NCBI RefSeq assembly: GCF_900155575.1
Contig: NZ_LT706966.1
Coordinates: forward strand, 377,733 to 420,511
Reading direction: 5' to 3'
From: Actinotignum timonense
Lineage (GTDB): Bacteria > Actinomycetota > Actinomycetes > Actinomycetales > Actinomycetaceae
DNA length: 42,779 nucleotides
A model generated the notes under the pieces. That model ran no database searches. It was given only the letters and a program-made list of their open reading frames with translations, and had not been told where the DNA came from. The position numbers and the translations under genes were made by a program. Below, one piece after another: positions 17,801 through 27,354 of this stretch. Within the stretch, counting starts at the first letter, position 1; the number at the start of each line of letters is the position of its first letter.

Positions 17801-19392
17801 ATCACGCCACCGGGGAAGGTGTATTCGTCAATACCGCCCATGGAGATCATGGAATCCCCGCCGGCTTCGTGGTTGTAGATAATTACACCGGCCGCACCGG
17901 CTTTTTGTGCGTTGCCGAACTTTTCCCCGAAGGTGATGCCGCCGCGCTCAATAAGAGCGTATTTACCGGCGGTATTTTCCGGGAATTCTTCGGGCTTGCC
18001 GGTACCGGCGGCTACCGCTTCGCGGGGCTCATTATCCGGCTTACCGGTGGCAAGTTCGTAGAAAATATCCTCGGACTTGTCCCCCACGGTCACGCGGGCG
18101 ACCGAGCGGGTTTCAAAATTATTATCAATCGAGGCAACCGAAAGCGTGGCATCGTGAGCCGAGGGCGAGCCAATAACGCCGTCGTCCCATTTACCGAACA
18201 TATCGTCTTCCCCGCCGCTCGGCGAGAAATTGAGCCCGGAGTTACCGGCGGAAATCACCGGGAGCACACCCTTGGCGCGCGCTTCTTCGATGGCCAGGCC
18301 CGCACCGTTGGAGTATCCGAAGCCGTTATCGGAGCCCAGCGAGAGGTTAATAACGTCGGCGCCCAGCTTCACGGAATCTTCAATGGCGGCAATAATATCG
18401 CCGTCGGCCGCGCCGCGCGAACGCGCCGGGTCATTGGAAAAGACCTTCATTGCCAGCAGCTGGGCATTGGGGGCCATGCCTTCCACCCGGCCGGTGGTTG
18501 CGAAGGTCTGGCCTTCATCCAGGCCGTTTGCCGCGGCAATACCCGCCACGTGCATGCCGTGCATGGACGAGGTGGTATCGACGATCTCGAAATTATCATC
18601 GGCGTAGTTGTAGCCGTTGGGAACCTTGCACGTGAAGGCGGGATTCGCAGCGGTGTTAATATTCTTAATCTTCGCGGTATCGCAATTGTCGATGCGCATA
18701 TCGCGGTGAGTCGGGTCGATACCCGTGTCCACAATCGCAATAACCATGCCGGTGCCGTCCGCGCCGGCATCAGCCAGGGCCGCGGGCGCGCCCTGCATAT
18801 CGCGCGAGGCATCTTCGAGGGGCACATTTTCCTGCGGCTGCGTTGCGAGGGCACCTTGGGCGAGCGCCTGCGTGGTACCCGCGTTCTGGGCGAGCGCGCT
18901 TTGGGCGACGGCGCGGGAAATATCGGCAGCGCGTTCGGTCGCGGCCACGTCTGTTGTTTGGTAGACGCGCTCACGCTTGACCGAGGCCACCGCGGCTTCC
19001 GCTTCCAGAGCCGCCATCTTATCCGCCGGCATCGTCGCGGCGAAACCATTGACGAGGTAGCCGAACTGGCGCTCAAGCTGCAGACCGTACTTCTCCGACC
19101 ACTGTGCCACCAGGTCTTCCTGCGTGGCCAGGCTCTGCGCCTCACCGGTATCGCTGCCCAGGCGAGACTGGTCCTTGAGGAGCACAATAACCCGCACCCG
19201 CTCATTGGAGCCCTGCAGATCCTGGAAGGCAGCCAGCTCGGGGTTATCGGGAGAGAAGAGACCGGCGAAAGCGCCGGCGGGATTCGACGGCGCTGGCTGG
19301 TCCGCAGCGAGCGCCGGAGTAGTGAGTACGCTTAAGGCGAGCGCAGCCGTGACGGATAATCCGCCCAGGCGGCGCCAGTTAAAACCTGTCAC
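14872..19392 (-). pseudogene. Large secreted subtilisin-like serine protease (S8, lactocepin-like), truncated by IS insertion
   Basis: 1506 residues from a GTG at 19392 (GGAG five bases upstream) to an IS-encoded stop. Signal peptide about 1-30; inhibitor_I9-like propeptide about 65-145; S8 catalytic domain with D222 (AIVDTGID), H278 (MHGMHVAG), oxyanion N384 (SAGNSG) and S609 (GTSMAAPN); a PA domain inserted at about 475-560; an fn3-like domain after 650; then several Ig-like repeats. This is the cell-envelope proteinase layout that digests host or environmental proteins outside the cell. All catalytic residues remain, so the truncated product could still be an active, secreted enzyme lacking the FG-GAP tail at 11963-13424. 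Calling it pseudogene reflects loss of the C-terminus, not proven loss of activity. Confidence 0.88.
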
Positions 19393-19807
19393 ACCTTCTC
19401 CTAACTTCGTGACGGGAGGGATCCCGTCGGGGAATCCGGTGTTGTCATTCCTGCACGGAGGCCAGGGTTCGGGAGAGGTAGGGCGACGGCGCACGCGGCG
19501 CAGCCTCCCCACCCCGCCGCGCATATCTACCAACCAGTGGAGAAGTTATGCACCCCTCCCGCTCAGCCTCTCACCCTTGAGCGATAGACCGGCAGTGCGT
19601 GACGCGTGGGAATACCGGATGCGGGCTATCATCGCAAAGAATGGTGCGCATCCGTCCAGAGCGTCCACAACGTGAACACTTCCGTTAGGTCATTGATATT
19701 TATGCGCTTAAAATTCGGGGCGCGGAGGCGGGCCGGGCAGCGCCGCGCAGAGCGGGCCGCGCGGAGTATCCCACGCGGCTCACCACCGCGCGCTCACGGC
19801 ACGCCCG
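19393..19807. other. Intergenic region upstream of the protease gene
   Basis: 415 bases between the protease start and the end of the amidase gene. It must hold the protease promoter, but I see no convincing -35/-10 pair. No ORF, repeat or terminator with a T run was found. Confidence 0.4.
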
Positions 19808-21337
19808 TTACTGGCGCGGCTGCCGGATCAGCGGCCAGGGATCCAGGGTTTCCAGGGCGGCCACAATGGAGAGCAGCAGCTGTTCTTCCCCGAAGCGGGT
19901 GGCACCCACGTGCACCCCGAAAGGTAACTCCGTGCCATCGACTTCCGCGCGGTGGATCGGGATGGCTACCGCGGCCGGTCCAAACATATTCCAGGAGCTG
20001 GTCCACGGGCTCACAATGCACTGGCGCCGGAAATCTTCAGCCGGATCATCCGGGCAGCACACCCAGGCCGGGTCGGCCGGCGGAGTACCGAGCGCCGGAC
20101 TCACAATCACGTCATAATCCGCGAAAGCCTCCCCCATGCGCCGAGCAATGGCGTACATTCCCTGCAAGCCGGCCATGAGTTGCGGCGCGGTTGCTTCCCG
20201 CCCGCGAGCGCGCAGCCACCGGCTCATCGGGGTGAGGAGTTCCTCGCGTTCGGGCGGGAGCGGGATAGCAGCCGCGCCCGCCTGCCAGATCGGCATAAAG
20301 GATTGCCAGGCTTCCGGCCCGAAGGGCCGCGCGATCTGCTCCACCCGCGCACCCATAGCACGGAAATCTTCCGCGGCCCGCGCCACCGCCTCCAGGCAGG
20401 CGGGGTGGATCTCGGTATCAACATTGAGCGGTTCGGTGAGCACCCCCACCCGCAGGTCAGCCAAGGCGAGGGCGCGGCTGCGCGATTGCGGCCCGCACCC
20501 GAATTCCGCATCCAGGGTGGCCAGGTAGTCCCCCGCTCCCGGGTAGGGGCTCCAATCCCCGGGCCGGCGCCGCGCAATAATATCGAGTCCGGCCGCCAAA
20601 TCGCGGGCAGTCCGGGCCAGCACCCCGGCGGTGGCCAGCCCGCTATCGGAGAAGAAGGAGGATCCGGGTCCGGGTGAGACCAACCCGTGGCTGGGTTTGA
20701 TGCCGAGTACCCCGCAGTGCGCGGCGGGAATGCGGACCGAGCCGCCGCCGTCGTTCCCGTGCGCGATGGGGACCACGCCGGCCGCAACCGCCGCGGCCGC
20801 TCCCCCGGAGGATCCGCCGGCGCTGCGGGCCAGGTCCCAGGGGGTGCGCGCGGGGGTGAGGCCGTCCGGTTCGGTGTAGCCGACGAAACCGAATTCCGGG
20901 GTGGTGGTTTTTCCGATGGTCACGGTGCCGGCGTCCAGGATGGACTGGGCTACTCCGCCGGTGGTGGTGGCGATATTTCCGCGCATGGCCCGCGAGCCGT
21001 ATTCGGTGGGCAGGCCGGCCACGTCGTCGAGGTCTTTGATGGGGAAAGGCACCCCGGTGAGCGGCCCTCCCCTGCCCTCTTTCAGTTGCGCGGCGGCGGC
21101 GTGTGCCTGCCGCAGCGAGAATTCTTCTGCGATATGTGTGAATGCACCCACCGCGGCGCCGCGGCTGCGGGCCCGTTCCAGCACCCGTTCGGTATGCGCA
21201 ACGGGGTCCACACGGCCGGTGCGCATGCGCCGCGCCAGCTGCATGGCAGAAAGATCCAGGGGGTCGACGTTCTCCTCAAGAAATTCCATGTTCACAGTGT
21301 ACGTGAGATAGGGCACGTTTGCCGCGAGCGATGGCAT
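19808..21337 (-). CDS. Amidase signature family hydrolase
   Basis: 509-aa cytoplasmic enzyme of the amidase signature class, which cleaves C-N amide bonds with a Ser-cisSer-Lys triad. Seen here: K101 in PIKDLDDVAG, cis-Ser about S176 in AGGSSGG, and nucleophile about S200 in GNDGGGSVRIPAAHCGVLG. The GNDGGGSVRIPA segment is closer to NylA/6-aminohexanoate-dimer-hydrolase-type amidases than to GatA, and no gatB or gatC is adjacent. Start is uncertain: the ATG at 21337 follows the paiB stop by one base (TAATATG, suggesting coupling), whereas the ATG at 21289 (MEFLEENVD) gives a more family-like N-terminus; neither has a Shine-Dalgarno. Substrate unknown. Confidence 0.88.
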   Translation of the reverse strand: MPSLAANVPYLTYTVNMEFLEENVDPLDLSAMQLARRMRTGRVDPVAHTERVLERARSRGAAVGAFTHIAEEFSLRQAHAAAAQLKEGRGGPLTGVPFPIKDLDDVAGLPTEYGSRAMRGNIATTTGGVAQSILDAGTVTIGKTTTPEFGFVGYTEPDGLTPARTPWDLARSAGGSSGGAAAAVAAGVVPIAHGNDGGGSVRIPAAHCGVLGIKPSHGLVSPGPGSSFFSDSGLATAGVLARTARDLAAGLDIIARRRPGDWSPYPGAGDYLATLDAEFGCGPQSRSRALALADLRVGVLTEPLNVDTEIHPACLEAVARAAEDFRAMGARVEQIARPFGPEAWQSFMPIWQAGAAAIPLPPEREELLTPMSRWLRARGREATAPQLMAGLQGMYAIARRMGEAFADYDVIVSPALGTPPADPAWVCCPDDPAEDFRRQCIVSPWTSSWNMFGPAAVAIPIHRAEVDGTELPFGVHVGATRFGEEQLLLSIVAALETLDPWPLIRQPRQ

Positions 21338-21338
21338 A

Positions 21339-22076
21339 TTAAGTTTCGGTGCGTTTCCCTTCGGTTTCCGTGCCGGCGCGGGCGGCCCAGGGCCCGTGTT
21401 TCGCCCGTTCCACGGCTTTTTCGCGCGCCGCAGCGGTGGGGATGGCCAGGTTTTCCATTAGCTCGGCTATCTGCGTGGCAGCATTTTTTTCACGACGACG
21501 CCGCAAGCTGGCTGCGGTGGCGGCAATCTCCTCCGTTGATAAGTTCTGGGACAGCTTGGCCTTGCCAATAATCTCCGTGACTTTAATATCCACGCCCACG
21601 ATGGCGCGCAGCATGCGGCGCAGCTGGTCAGGCCGCGCGTGGGTATCGGGGCGCCAGGTGCCACCGTGGTGGGCAATTTCGTGGGCGTCTACTAATTCTC
21701 GCAGGGTGGGGATGAGCCAGGCGGGATCCTCGTGGATAGTGAGCTCGCCGCGCAGGTGCACGGTGAGGTAATTCCAGGTGGGAACCCGGGCCAGCGGCGC
21801 ATCTGCCGGGCCGGGTGGCATATCGGAGGGTGATATATAGGTATTTGGCCCGGTAACCACCATAAGGCAGGGCCCGCTATCGCTCGCCTGGGGATTAATA
21901 CGTGCCATATGGCTGTGGAGGTGGAGAGTGCCGGCGTCGTCGTACTTAATATTAAAAGGAAGGAGGGTGGCGTCCAGGCCGCGCGGGCCGGCCGTTATTA
22001 ATTCTCCCACCCCGATTTGGGCAGCTAGTTCCACCGCGCGTTCCGGTTCCAACGCAAAACGACTCGCCACGTACAT
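21339..22076 (-). CDS. FMN-binding negative transcriptional regulator (PaiB family)
   Basis: 245 aa with the PaiB pattern: MYVASRFA start, LLPFNIKYDD, a split-barrel core ending in TWNYLTVHLRGEL, the VDAHE segment and IIGKAKLSQN near the C-terminus. Bacillus PaiB represses sporulation and protease genes; the actinobacterial members are mostly uncharacterised FMN split-barrel proteins. The gene is one base from the amidase frame and 23 bases after the ABC permease, so it is probably at the tail of that operon or begins its own. No ribosome site precedes the ATG; a TACACT element seven bases before it would fit a leaderless transcript. Confidence 0.85.
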   Translation of the reverse strand: MYVASRFALEPERAVELAAQIGVGELITAGPRGLDATLLPFNIKYDDAGTLHLHSHMARINPQASDSGPCLMVVTGPNTYISPSDMPPGPADAPLARVPTWNYLTVHLRGELTIHEDPAWLIPTLRELVDAHEIAHHGGTWRPDTHARPDQLRRMLRAIVGVDIKVTEIIGKAKLSQNLSTEEIAATAASLRRRREKNAATQIAELMENLAIPTAAAREKAVERAKHGPWAARAGTETEGKRTET

Positions 22077-22099
22077 GACAGCCAGTGTAATGCGCGCGG

Positions 22100-23188
22100 C
22101 TACGGCGTGCGCATGACCTCCACCGGGTCACGGTAGGCCGCAAAAATCGCCGGGGGAATGCAGGCGAGCAGCGCCACGAGCACCGCGAGCACCCCCACCG
22201 CCACCGAGAAATCGAGGGCGACCGGATTACCGCTCAGCCGGCAATAACCCCAGGCCGCGGCGATGCCCAGCGCGGTGCCGCCCACCGCCGGGTAGGCAAT
22301 GCGCGCGATCACCAAGGCCACCAGCCCGCCGCGGGTAATGCCGAGGGTACGGCGCCGGCCCAGGTCGCGGCGGCGGATAAGCACGTCGGCCAGGACCACC
22401 GCGGCGATAAAGAGCGCCCCCACCCCGAGAATGAGAATGAGGAGGGCGCGACCCATGCCCGCGACCTGCCCGGTCACGGCCACGCCCTGTTTCGCCTGGC
22501 TGACGGAGCTGCGGATAATGAGCTTGGCGGGATCGAAATCCCCAATGGCGGCGAGCGCAACATCGGTCACCGCAGCAATATTTTCGGCGTCGTTGGCCAG
22601 CGCGGTCACCCGCACGTAGGCACCCGAGCCACCCCCGGCCAGGAGGTAATTATCGAGGTCCTCGAATCCGCCGCTGGGGGTGAAGGAGCCGACCACGGCC
22701 CACTGCCGCCCACCGCGCGATTCCACGTACCCACTGGGGAAGGCCAGGCGCAGCTGCGGCAGCATGGCTTCGGGCACGATAGCTTCTCCCGGACCGGGAT
22801 AACGCCCGGCTGTTAATGTAATTATTTTGGAGATGTCGCCACCGGTTTCCACCAGGGCGAACAGCTGGGAGGCCGGGCCGAGCGATCCATTGACCACGTC
22901 CACCGTGCTCCGGTATCCCACTACCCCGGCCACCCCGGAGGTGCCGTGCAGGGTTTCCAAGAATGCTTCGGGGAGCAGCCCGGCGTTTTTTTGATCTATG
23001 AGGGTGAGCTGGCGGGCTTGCGGGCCGGTGAGCTGGCGGTGCAGCTCGGCTTCGGTGGCGGCCTGACGGCCCACCGTCACGAGCGACGCCGCGCACATCA
23101 CCCCGAGCACCAGGGCCACCAAGATGGTGGTGACCAGGGCCCCGAGCGCATTTTTCGCGCCTTCGCGTAGCAAAACAGCGAATTTCAT
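22100..23188 (-). CDS. ABC transporter permease (FtsX/MacB-like, 362 aa)
   Basis: N-terminal helix (about 14-36), a large external domain (about 40-245) with the MacB-like [11 protein letters not shown] and WAVVGSF segments, then three C-terminal helices (about 248-268, 292-312, 324-350) ending with the typical RDPVEVMRT tail. It overlaps the ATPase gene by four bases (ATGA) and completes a tripartite set: adaptor at 23832, ATPase at 23185, permease here. Such MacB-type machines export peptides or drugs without spanning the substrate through the pore. Given the array upstream, the likely cargo is the peptide at 29651 or a related molecule; that is inference. Confidence 0.88.
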   Translation of the reverse strand: MKFAVLLREGAKNALGALVTTILVALVLGVMCAASLVTVGRQAATEAELHRQLTGPQARQLTLIDQKNAGLLPEAFLETLHGTSGVAGVVGYRSTVDVVNGSLGPASQLFALVETGGDISKIITLTAGRYPGPGEAIVPEAMLPQLRLAFPSGYVESRGGRQWAVVGSFTPSGGFEDLDNYLLAGGGSGAYVRVTALANDAENIAAVTDVALAAIGDFDPAKLIIRSSVSQAKQGVAVTGQVAGMGRALLILILGVGALFIAAVVLADVLIRRRDLGRRRTLGITRGGLVALVIARIAYPAVGGTALGIAAAWGYCRLSGNPVALDFSVAVGVLAVLVALLACIPPAIFAAYRDPVEVMRTP

Positions 23189-23832
23189 AGTCGCACCACC
23201 TCATCTGCCGCATTGACCACCGTGGGATCGTGGGTGGCAATAATGACACTGCATCCGGATTCCGCGGCTTCGCGCAGGGCGCCGAGCACAAGGTTGGCAT
23301 TATCCGGGTCGAGGTTTCCGGTTGGTTCGTCGGCCAGGATAAAGGTGGGGGAATTGACGAGGGCGCGGCAGACCGCCACGCGCTGGGCCTGCCCGCCGGA
23401 GATTTGCCCGGGCCGGTGGTCGGCGCGGTGCTCCAGGCCCAGGCCGGCCAGGAGTTCACGGGCACGGGTGCGGGTGGCTGCCAGCGAATGTCCCGCGTAA
23501 AGCCCGGGTTCCATCACGGAATCGAGGACGGGCCGGGTGGGGTCAAGTTCGGAATCTTGGAAAACGAAGCCGATCCGGCGGGCACGCAGGCGCGAGCGCT
23601 CCCGGTCGGTGAGCTCGCTGGCGGCGGCGCCGTCAATAAGGACCTGCCCGGAGCTGGGCGTGAGCGTGAGCCCGAGGAGGTAGAGCAGGGTGGATTTGCC
23701 GCGCCCCGAGGCCCCGGTCACCGCGGTAATGGCGGCGGGGGCGAAAACGTGGGTGAGGCCGTCGAAGAGTTCTTCGGCGCCTTTCCGGTAACGGAAGCGC
23801 AGCTCACGGGTGGCGATGCCGGGCGCGTCCAT
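23185..23832 (-). CDS. ABC transporter ATP-binding protein (MacB/LolD type)
   Basis: 215 aa. Walker [11 protein letters not shown] with K46, Q-loop [18 protein letters not shown], signature [11 protein letters not shown] (Ile in place of the usual Leu), Walker [13 protein letters not shown] and switch histidine in [12 protein letters not shown] overlaps the adaptor stop by one base and its own stop overlaps the permease ATG, so the three are tightly coupled. Confidence 0.93.
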   Translation of the reverse strand: MDAPGIATRELRFRYRKGAEELFDGLTHVFAPAAITAVTGASGRGKSTLLYLLGLTLTPSSGQVLIDGAAASELTDRERSRLRARRIGFVFQDSELDPTRPVLDSVMEPGLYAGHSLAATRTRARELLAGLGLEHRADHRPGQISGGQAQRVAVCRALVNSPTFILADEPTGNLDPDNANLVLGALREAAESGCSVIIATHDPTVVNAADEVVRL

Positions 23833-25076
23833 TACTTCGTGCTTTCCGGGCTCGGGGTGGCTTCGGTTTCTGCATCTGCGCTGGAGTCGGTTTCCGCGCC
23901 TTCGCTCGTGTCCGTGCCTTCGCTAGTTCCCGTGCCTGAATCTGCGCCGGGGCCGGTTTCTGCGCCTTCGCGGGAGCCGGTATCAGCGCCGGATCCGCCG
24001 GGCGCACCCGGGGCGCCGGCCTTCTTCGCGTCGGCCAGCGCATACACGCTTTCTCCGGCCCGCACGCCCTCGACTACCGCCAGGCCGCCGGCCACGGTCT
24101 GAACTGTGACGGTGCGAGGCGCGGCCTCCCCCGCGACCCTCACGCTCACGGTCCCATCCGGCATGGTGGATAGCGCGGAGATCGGCACGGTAGGCCCGGT
24201 CACCGCGGGCACAATCTCAATATCGGTAAGAAGATAGGCTTTTTGGCTCGCCGGCAATTCCCCGCACCGAGTGCCGCACAGCAAACCGCCGTCTTCCGCG
24301 GTAACAGGGACCTTGACCTGGCCCCCTTCTGTTTCCTCCGGCTCACCGGTAATACCGATGAGGGGCTGTTCGCCCAGCTTCACGCGGATCCCCATTCCCG
24401 GCTGAATCATAGCCTGCTGTTCGCGCGTGATTTCCATATAAAAACTGGGCGTTCCGGACACCGAGTTAATAATATTTTCACTTCCGTTCAGGGTCGCTCC
24501 GGGCCAAGCAATACTGCGGTCCAGGGTGAGCGCAGCTGGTAGTTGCGGCACTGCCACAAGTTCTCCCAGGCCGACGACGCCGCTCTGTTCCTGCCCGCGC
24601 GCTTTTTGCCACGCTTTCGTTGCCGCGGTGGTGGCGGGGCCAAATTTCCCATCTGCCACGGTGCGTGAGTAGCCGAGGGCGGCAAGGAGCCGCTGGTATT
24701 GGGAGACATCCTCACCTTCGGTTCCTTCGGCGAGGGGCCGCCAGAAGGGGGTGGAACCTTCTGCCGCGATTACCTCGGTATTTCCGACGGTGTAGAGGGT
24801 GTCGCCGGCGTGGAATTCTCCGTCTGCGGCAACGGAGGTGATGGTGCCGTTGAGCTGGTTCACGGCAACCGGTTGTGCCGCGCGTTCTACCGTGGTGGAG
24901 AGTGTGAGGGTGCGGCCAATATTTTGCTCGGTTACGGTGACGGTCATTGTCTCCGCTCCCGTTTGGGTGATCCGCTCCGGGGGTTTCAGGGTGGTGCGGC
25001 CCGCCCAGAATGCCAGTGCCGCCACGAGGAGGAGTGTTATCACACCTGCGAGGATCTGAGTTATTTTCTTGTTCAT
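23832..25076 (-). CDS. HlyD-like membrane fusion/adaptor protein with peptidoglycan-binding domain
   Basis: 414 aa. One N-terminal TM (about 8-27), a split lipoyl/barrel region starting at MTVTVTEQNIGRTL with QLNGTITSVAADGEF, a PG_binding_1 domain inserted at about 118-165 (GEDVSQYQRLLAALGY and DGKFGPATTAATKAWQ), further barrel segments, and an acidic Ser/Thr/Glu/Ala tail of about 70 residues that is probably disordered. In Gram-positives this architecture tethers an ABC exporter to the cell wall and is found beside MacB-type ATPase and permease, as here. Two cysteines (GTRCGEL and LLCGT) are close together. 58 bases separate it from the lipoprotein array upstream, without a clear terminator, so it is likely co-transcribed. 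Confidence 0.85.
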   Translation of the reverse strand: MNKKITQILAGVITLLLVAALAFWAGRTTLKPPERITQTGAETMTVTVTEQNIGRTLTLSTTVERAAQPVAVNQLNGTITSVAADGEFHAGDTLYTVGNTEVIAAEGSTPFWRPLAEGTEGEDVSQYQRLLAALGYSRTVADGKFGPATTAATKAWQKARGQEQSGVVGLGELVAVPQLPAALTLDRSIAWPGATLNGSENIINSVSGTPSFYMEITREQQAMIQPGMGIRVKLGEQPLIGITGEPEETEGGQVKVPVTAEDGGLLCGTRCGELPASQKAYLLTDIEIVPAVTGPTVPISALSTMPDGTVSVRVAGEAAPRTVTVQTVAGGLAVVEGVRAGESVYALADAKKAGAPGAPGGSGADTGSREGAETGPGADSGTGTSEGTDTSEGAETDSSADAETEATPSPESTK

Positions 25077-25134
25077 GGCAGCACGCCTTTCGTGGTAGCC
25101 ACGCGGTTACACGTGAATGGTAAATATCATGGGG

Positions 25135-25860
25135 TTATTTTATGCCATAGAATTCTGTGGCGGGAGGAGTCTCCGGGCAGACTTTCCAGACCTCTACCGG
25201 GATTCGGAATCCAAGAGAACCGCCGTTATCCGGCCACCAGCGGTGCTCCGGATCGGTATGGAACTTAGCAACATAGGTTTCCCGAGCGGGACGTTTGGAG
25301 ATATCAACCTTATAACCATGCGCTTCCAAGCAGGGAATATAGTATTCATCCCAGTAGTCCCACTGCACCCGCAGCTGATCCTCCGATAAATCAGTGATAA
25401 ACTCCGGATCGGTAAAATACATCGATATGCACTCATAAGTGGCCAAGTTGTACGCCTTTTCTTGTGATTCCGGTATGGCACCATCAGAACCGATGCCCCC
25501 TTTGGGATTAGCATGAGACGCAAACCCCTTGCTGGTTAGGCACTCGGCTCTTTTAATATCCGATTCCTCTGATGGTGTCCGCCATTCAACCAAAGGAACA
25601 TCGGGCGCGTCTTCAATCTCCCAGTAGTCCGCGTGCCGTTTCAACCACTTCTCGCGAAAAGCAAGCTTCTGTTCCTCGGTGGTGTAGCGCGGCGAGATTT
25701 TAATCTTCGCTTTCCAGGTATTCGGATCCCATTCGGATGCTTGAGCAACAGCGGTTTCGCTTGCGGTTTCGTTAACACTCTCGGAATCGGAACTCCCGCT
25801 CGCGCAACCATCCACCGCCACGAGTAGGAGACTCAGGGCACATACAATTCTGTTTCTCAT
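25135..25860 (-). CDS. Array lipoprotein 1 (last of six tandem paralogues)
   Basis: 241 aa. Signal peptide ending V-D-G-C19, a lipobox with an unusual Asp at -2. Shared family framework: EWDPNTWKAKIKISPRY at 43-59, KLAFR.KWLKRH, LVEW, AEC107, IPESQ, YEC144, SEDQLRVQWDYWDEYYIPC177, RPARETY, EHRWWP and VC228P, ending FYGIK. The four conserved cysteines besides C19 could form two disulfides. Belongs to the KAKIKISPRY subtype with copies 2 and 4. ATG follows GAGG eight bases upstream; that GAGG overlaps the stop codon of copy 2, so translation is probably coupled. Function unknown; resembles uncharacterised lipoproteins found near ABC exporters in actinobacteria. Confidence 0.82.
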   Translation of the reverse strand: MRNRIVCALSLLLVAVDGCASGSSDSESVNETASETAVAQASEWDPNTWKAKIKISPRYTTEEQKLAFREKWLKRHADYWEIEDAPDVPLVEWRTPSEESDIKRAECLTSKGFASHANPKGGIGSDGAIPESQEKAYNLATYECISMYFTDPEFITDLSEDQLRVQWDYWDEYYIPCLEAHGYKVDISKRPARETYVAKFHTDPEHRWWPDNGGSLGFRIPVEVWKVCPETPPATEFYGIK

Positions 25861-25870
25861 TTCTTAGACC

Positions 25871-26596
25871 TCATTCCAATCCGTAAAACTGGGAAGCAGG
25901 AGGAGTATTCGGGCAGGTTTTCCATACCTCAAGAGGAATCTGGAATAAGAGCGATCCGTCGTTACTGGGGAACCATCGATGTTCCGCATCGGTGTGGAAT
26001 GTCGCGACGTATGTCTCCCGGGCAGGCCGCTCAGAAGTATCGACGGTGAACCCGTGAGCCGCCAAGCAGGGAATATAGTACTCGTCCCAGTAATCCCATA
26101 TCACTCGCAATTGATCTTCCGACCAGTCGGTAAGAAATTCTGGATTGAGGAAATACATCGCATAGCATTCGTAACTAGCCAAGTTATATGCCGCCTCTTG
26201 CGATTCTGGAATACTCCCATTGGAAGCGACCCCACCTTTGGGATTGACATGGGATCCAAAACCCTTGCCGGTCAAACACTCAGCCATTTTGATATTCGAC
26301 TGTTCCAATGATTCTTGCCACTCCACGAGCGGAACATCCGGCGGATCCTCAATTTCCAAAAACTCCGCATCACGTTTCAGCCACTGCGCGCGGAATGCGA
26401 GTTTCTCTTCCTCCGTGTGATAGCGCGGCGAGATTTTAATCTTCGCTTTCCAGGTATTCGGATCCCATTCGGATGCTGAAGCCGCGGCGGTGCCGTGACT
26501 GGTTGCACCGGCACTTCCAGGATCGGAACCACCCGCGGCGCAACCGCCCACCACTATGAGTAACGAACTAAAAACCGGTAGAACTCTATGCTTCAT
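25871..26596 (-). CDS. Array lipoprotein 2
   Basis: 241 aa, lipobox V-G-G-C19. KAKIKISPRY subtype. Its central part (TEEEKLAFRAQWLKR) matches copy 4, while AECL..KGFGSHVNPKGG matches copy 1, so the copies look like mosaics. It keeps all four conserved cysteines and the WDYWDEYYIPC block, but has EHRWF instead of EHRWW. The ATG has AGGGGTG upstream. Ten bases separate it from copy 1. Confidence 0.82.
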   Translation of the reverse strand: MKHRVLPVFSSLLIVVGGCAAGGSDPGSAGATSHGTAAASASEWDPNTWKAKIKISPRYHTEEEKLAFRAQWLKRDAEFLEIEDPPDVPLVEWQESLEQSNIKMAECLTGKGFGSHVNPKGGVASNGSIPESQEAAYNLASYECYAMYFLNPEFLTDWSEDQLRVIWDYWDEYYIPCLAAHGFTVDTSERPARETYVATFHTDAEHRWFPSNDGSLLFQIPLEVWKTCPNTPPASQFYGLE

Positions 26597-26619
26597 GCAA
26601 CACCCCTATCGCCAGCAGA

Positions 26620-27345
26620 TCAGTCAATCCCATAAAACTCTGTAATTGGCGGCGCTTCCGGGCACACCTTCATAACTTCCGGCGTGATTCGGAAAGAAAG
26701 CTCACCCTTATTATCCGGCCACCACCGATGCTCAGCATCAGAGTAAAACGTCGTCGTGTAAGCTTCCCGCCCCGGACGCTCGGAAGTATCAACTGTGAAG
26801 CCATGTGCCGCAAGGCAGGGGATATAGTATTCATCCCAGTAATCCCACTGCACCCGCAACTGATCCTCTGTCAAATTCGCAAGAAACTCTGGGTTAAGGA
26901 AGTACATCGATTTACATTCATAGGCTGCCATACCTAAAGCCTCCTGCTGCGATTCAGGGATCGGAGGATCAAACAGAATTCCCCCCTGCGGGGGAACCTC
27001 AGCGGAGAACCCTTTACTCCGCAAACACTCCGCATTCTTTTCATTGTCCGCGCGCGGAGAATCCATCCACTCAACTAAAGCAATATCAGGTGGGTTCATA
27101 ACTCCGATCGTCTCGGCATTACGCTCCAGCCAGCGTTTCCGGAAAGCTAACTTCTCTTCCTCACTTGTAAACTTAGGAGAAATCTCTATATCAGTTTTCC
27201 AAGAATCCGGATCCCATTCAGATGCAGCGGACGCTGCCAATTCACTGTCAGCATTGCCAGCAGTTCCGGAATCAGAACCGCCAGCAGCACAGCCAGTCAG
27301 CACTGTAAGGACAAACCAGAGAGTAGATCCAATCTTATGTTTCAT
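26620..27345 (-). CDS. Array lipoprotein 3
   Basis: 241 aa with a canonical lipobox L-T-G-C19. DIEISPKF subtype. Its 3' half is almost identical at the DNA level to copy 6 (compare 26640-26860 with 28880-29100), including silent positions, which points to recent duplication or gene conversion. Shared blocks: IALVEWMDSP, AEC, AYEC, TEDQLRVQWDYWDEYYIPC and EHRWWPDNKGEL. Start ATG is nine bases from the stop of copy 4 with GAGG over that stop. Confidence 0.82.
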   Translation of the reverse strand: MKHKIGSTLWFVLTVLTGCAAGGSDSGTAGNADSELAASAASEWDPDSWKTDIEISPKFTSEEEKLAFRKRWLERNAETIGVMNPPDIALVEWMDSPRADNEKNAECLRSKGFSAEVPPQGGILFDPPIPESQQEALGMAAYECKSMYFLNPEFLANLTEDQLRVQWDYWDEYYIPCLAAHGFTVDTSERPGREAYTTTFYSDAEHRWWPDNKGELSFRITPEVMKVCPEAPPITEFYGID

Positions 27346-27354
27346 GGCCGTACC

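Noticed and set aside
15697-19335. 1212-codon open frame on the plus strand opposite the subtilase
   Set aside because: Composition is His/Gly/Arg-rich without any domain; it is the antisense shadow of a high-GC gene with strong third-position bias.
25077-25134. Terminator between lipoprotein 1 and the adaptor gene
   Set aside because: Only a 5-bp CGTGG/CCACG stem without T run; too weak to claim.
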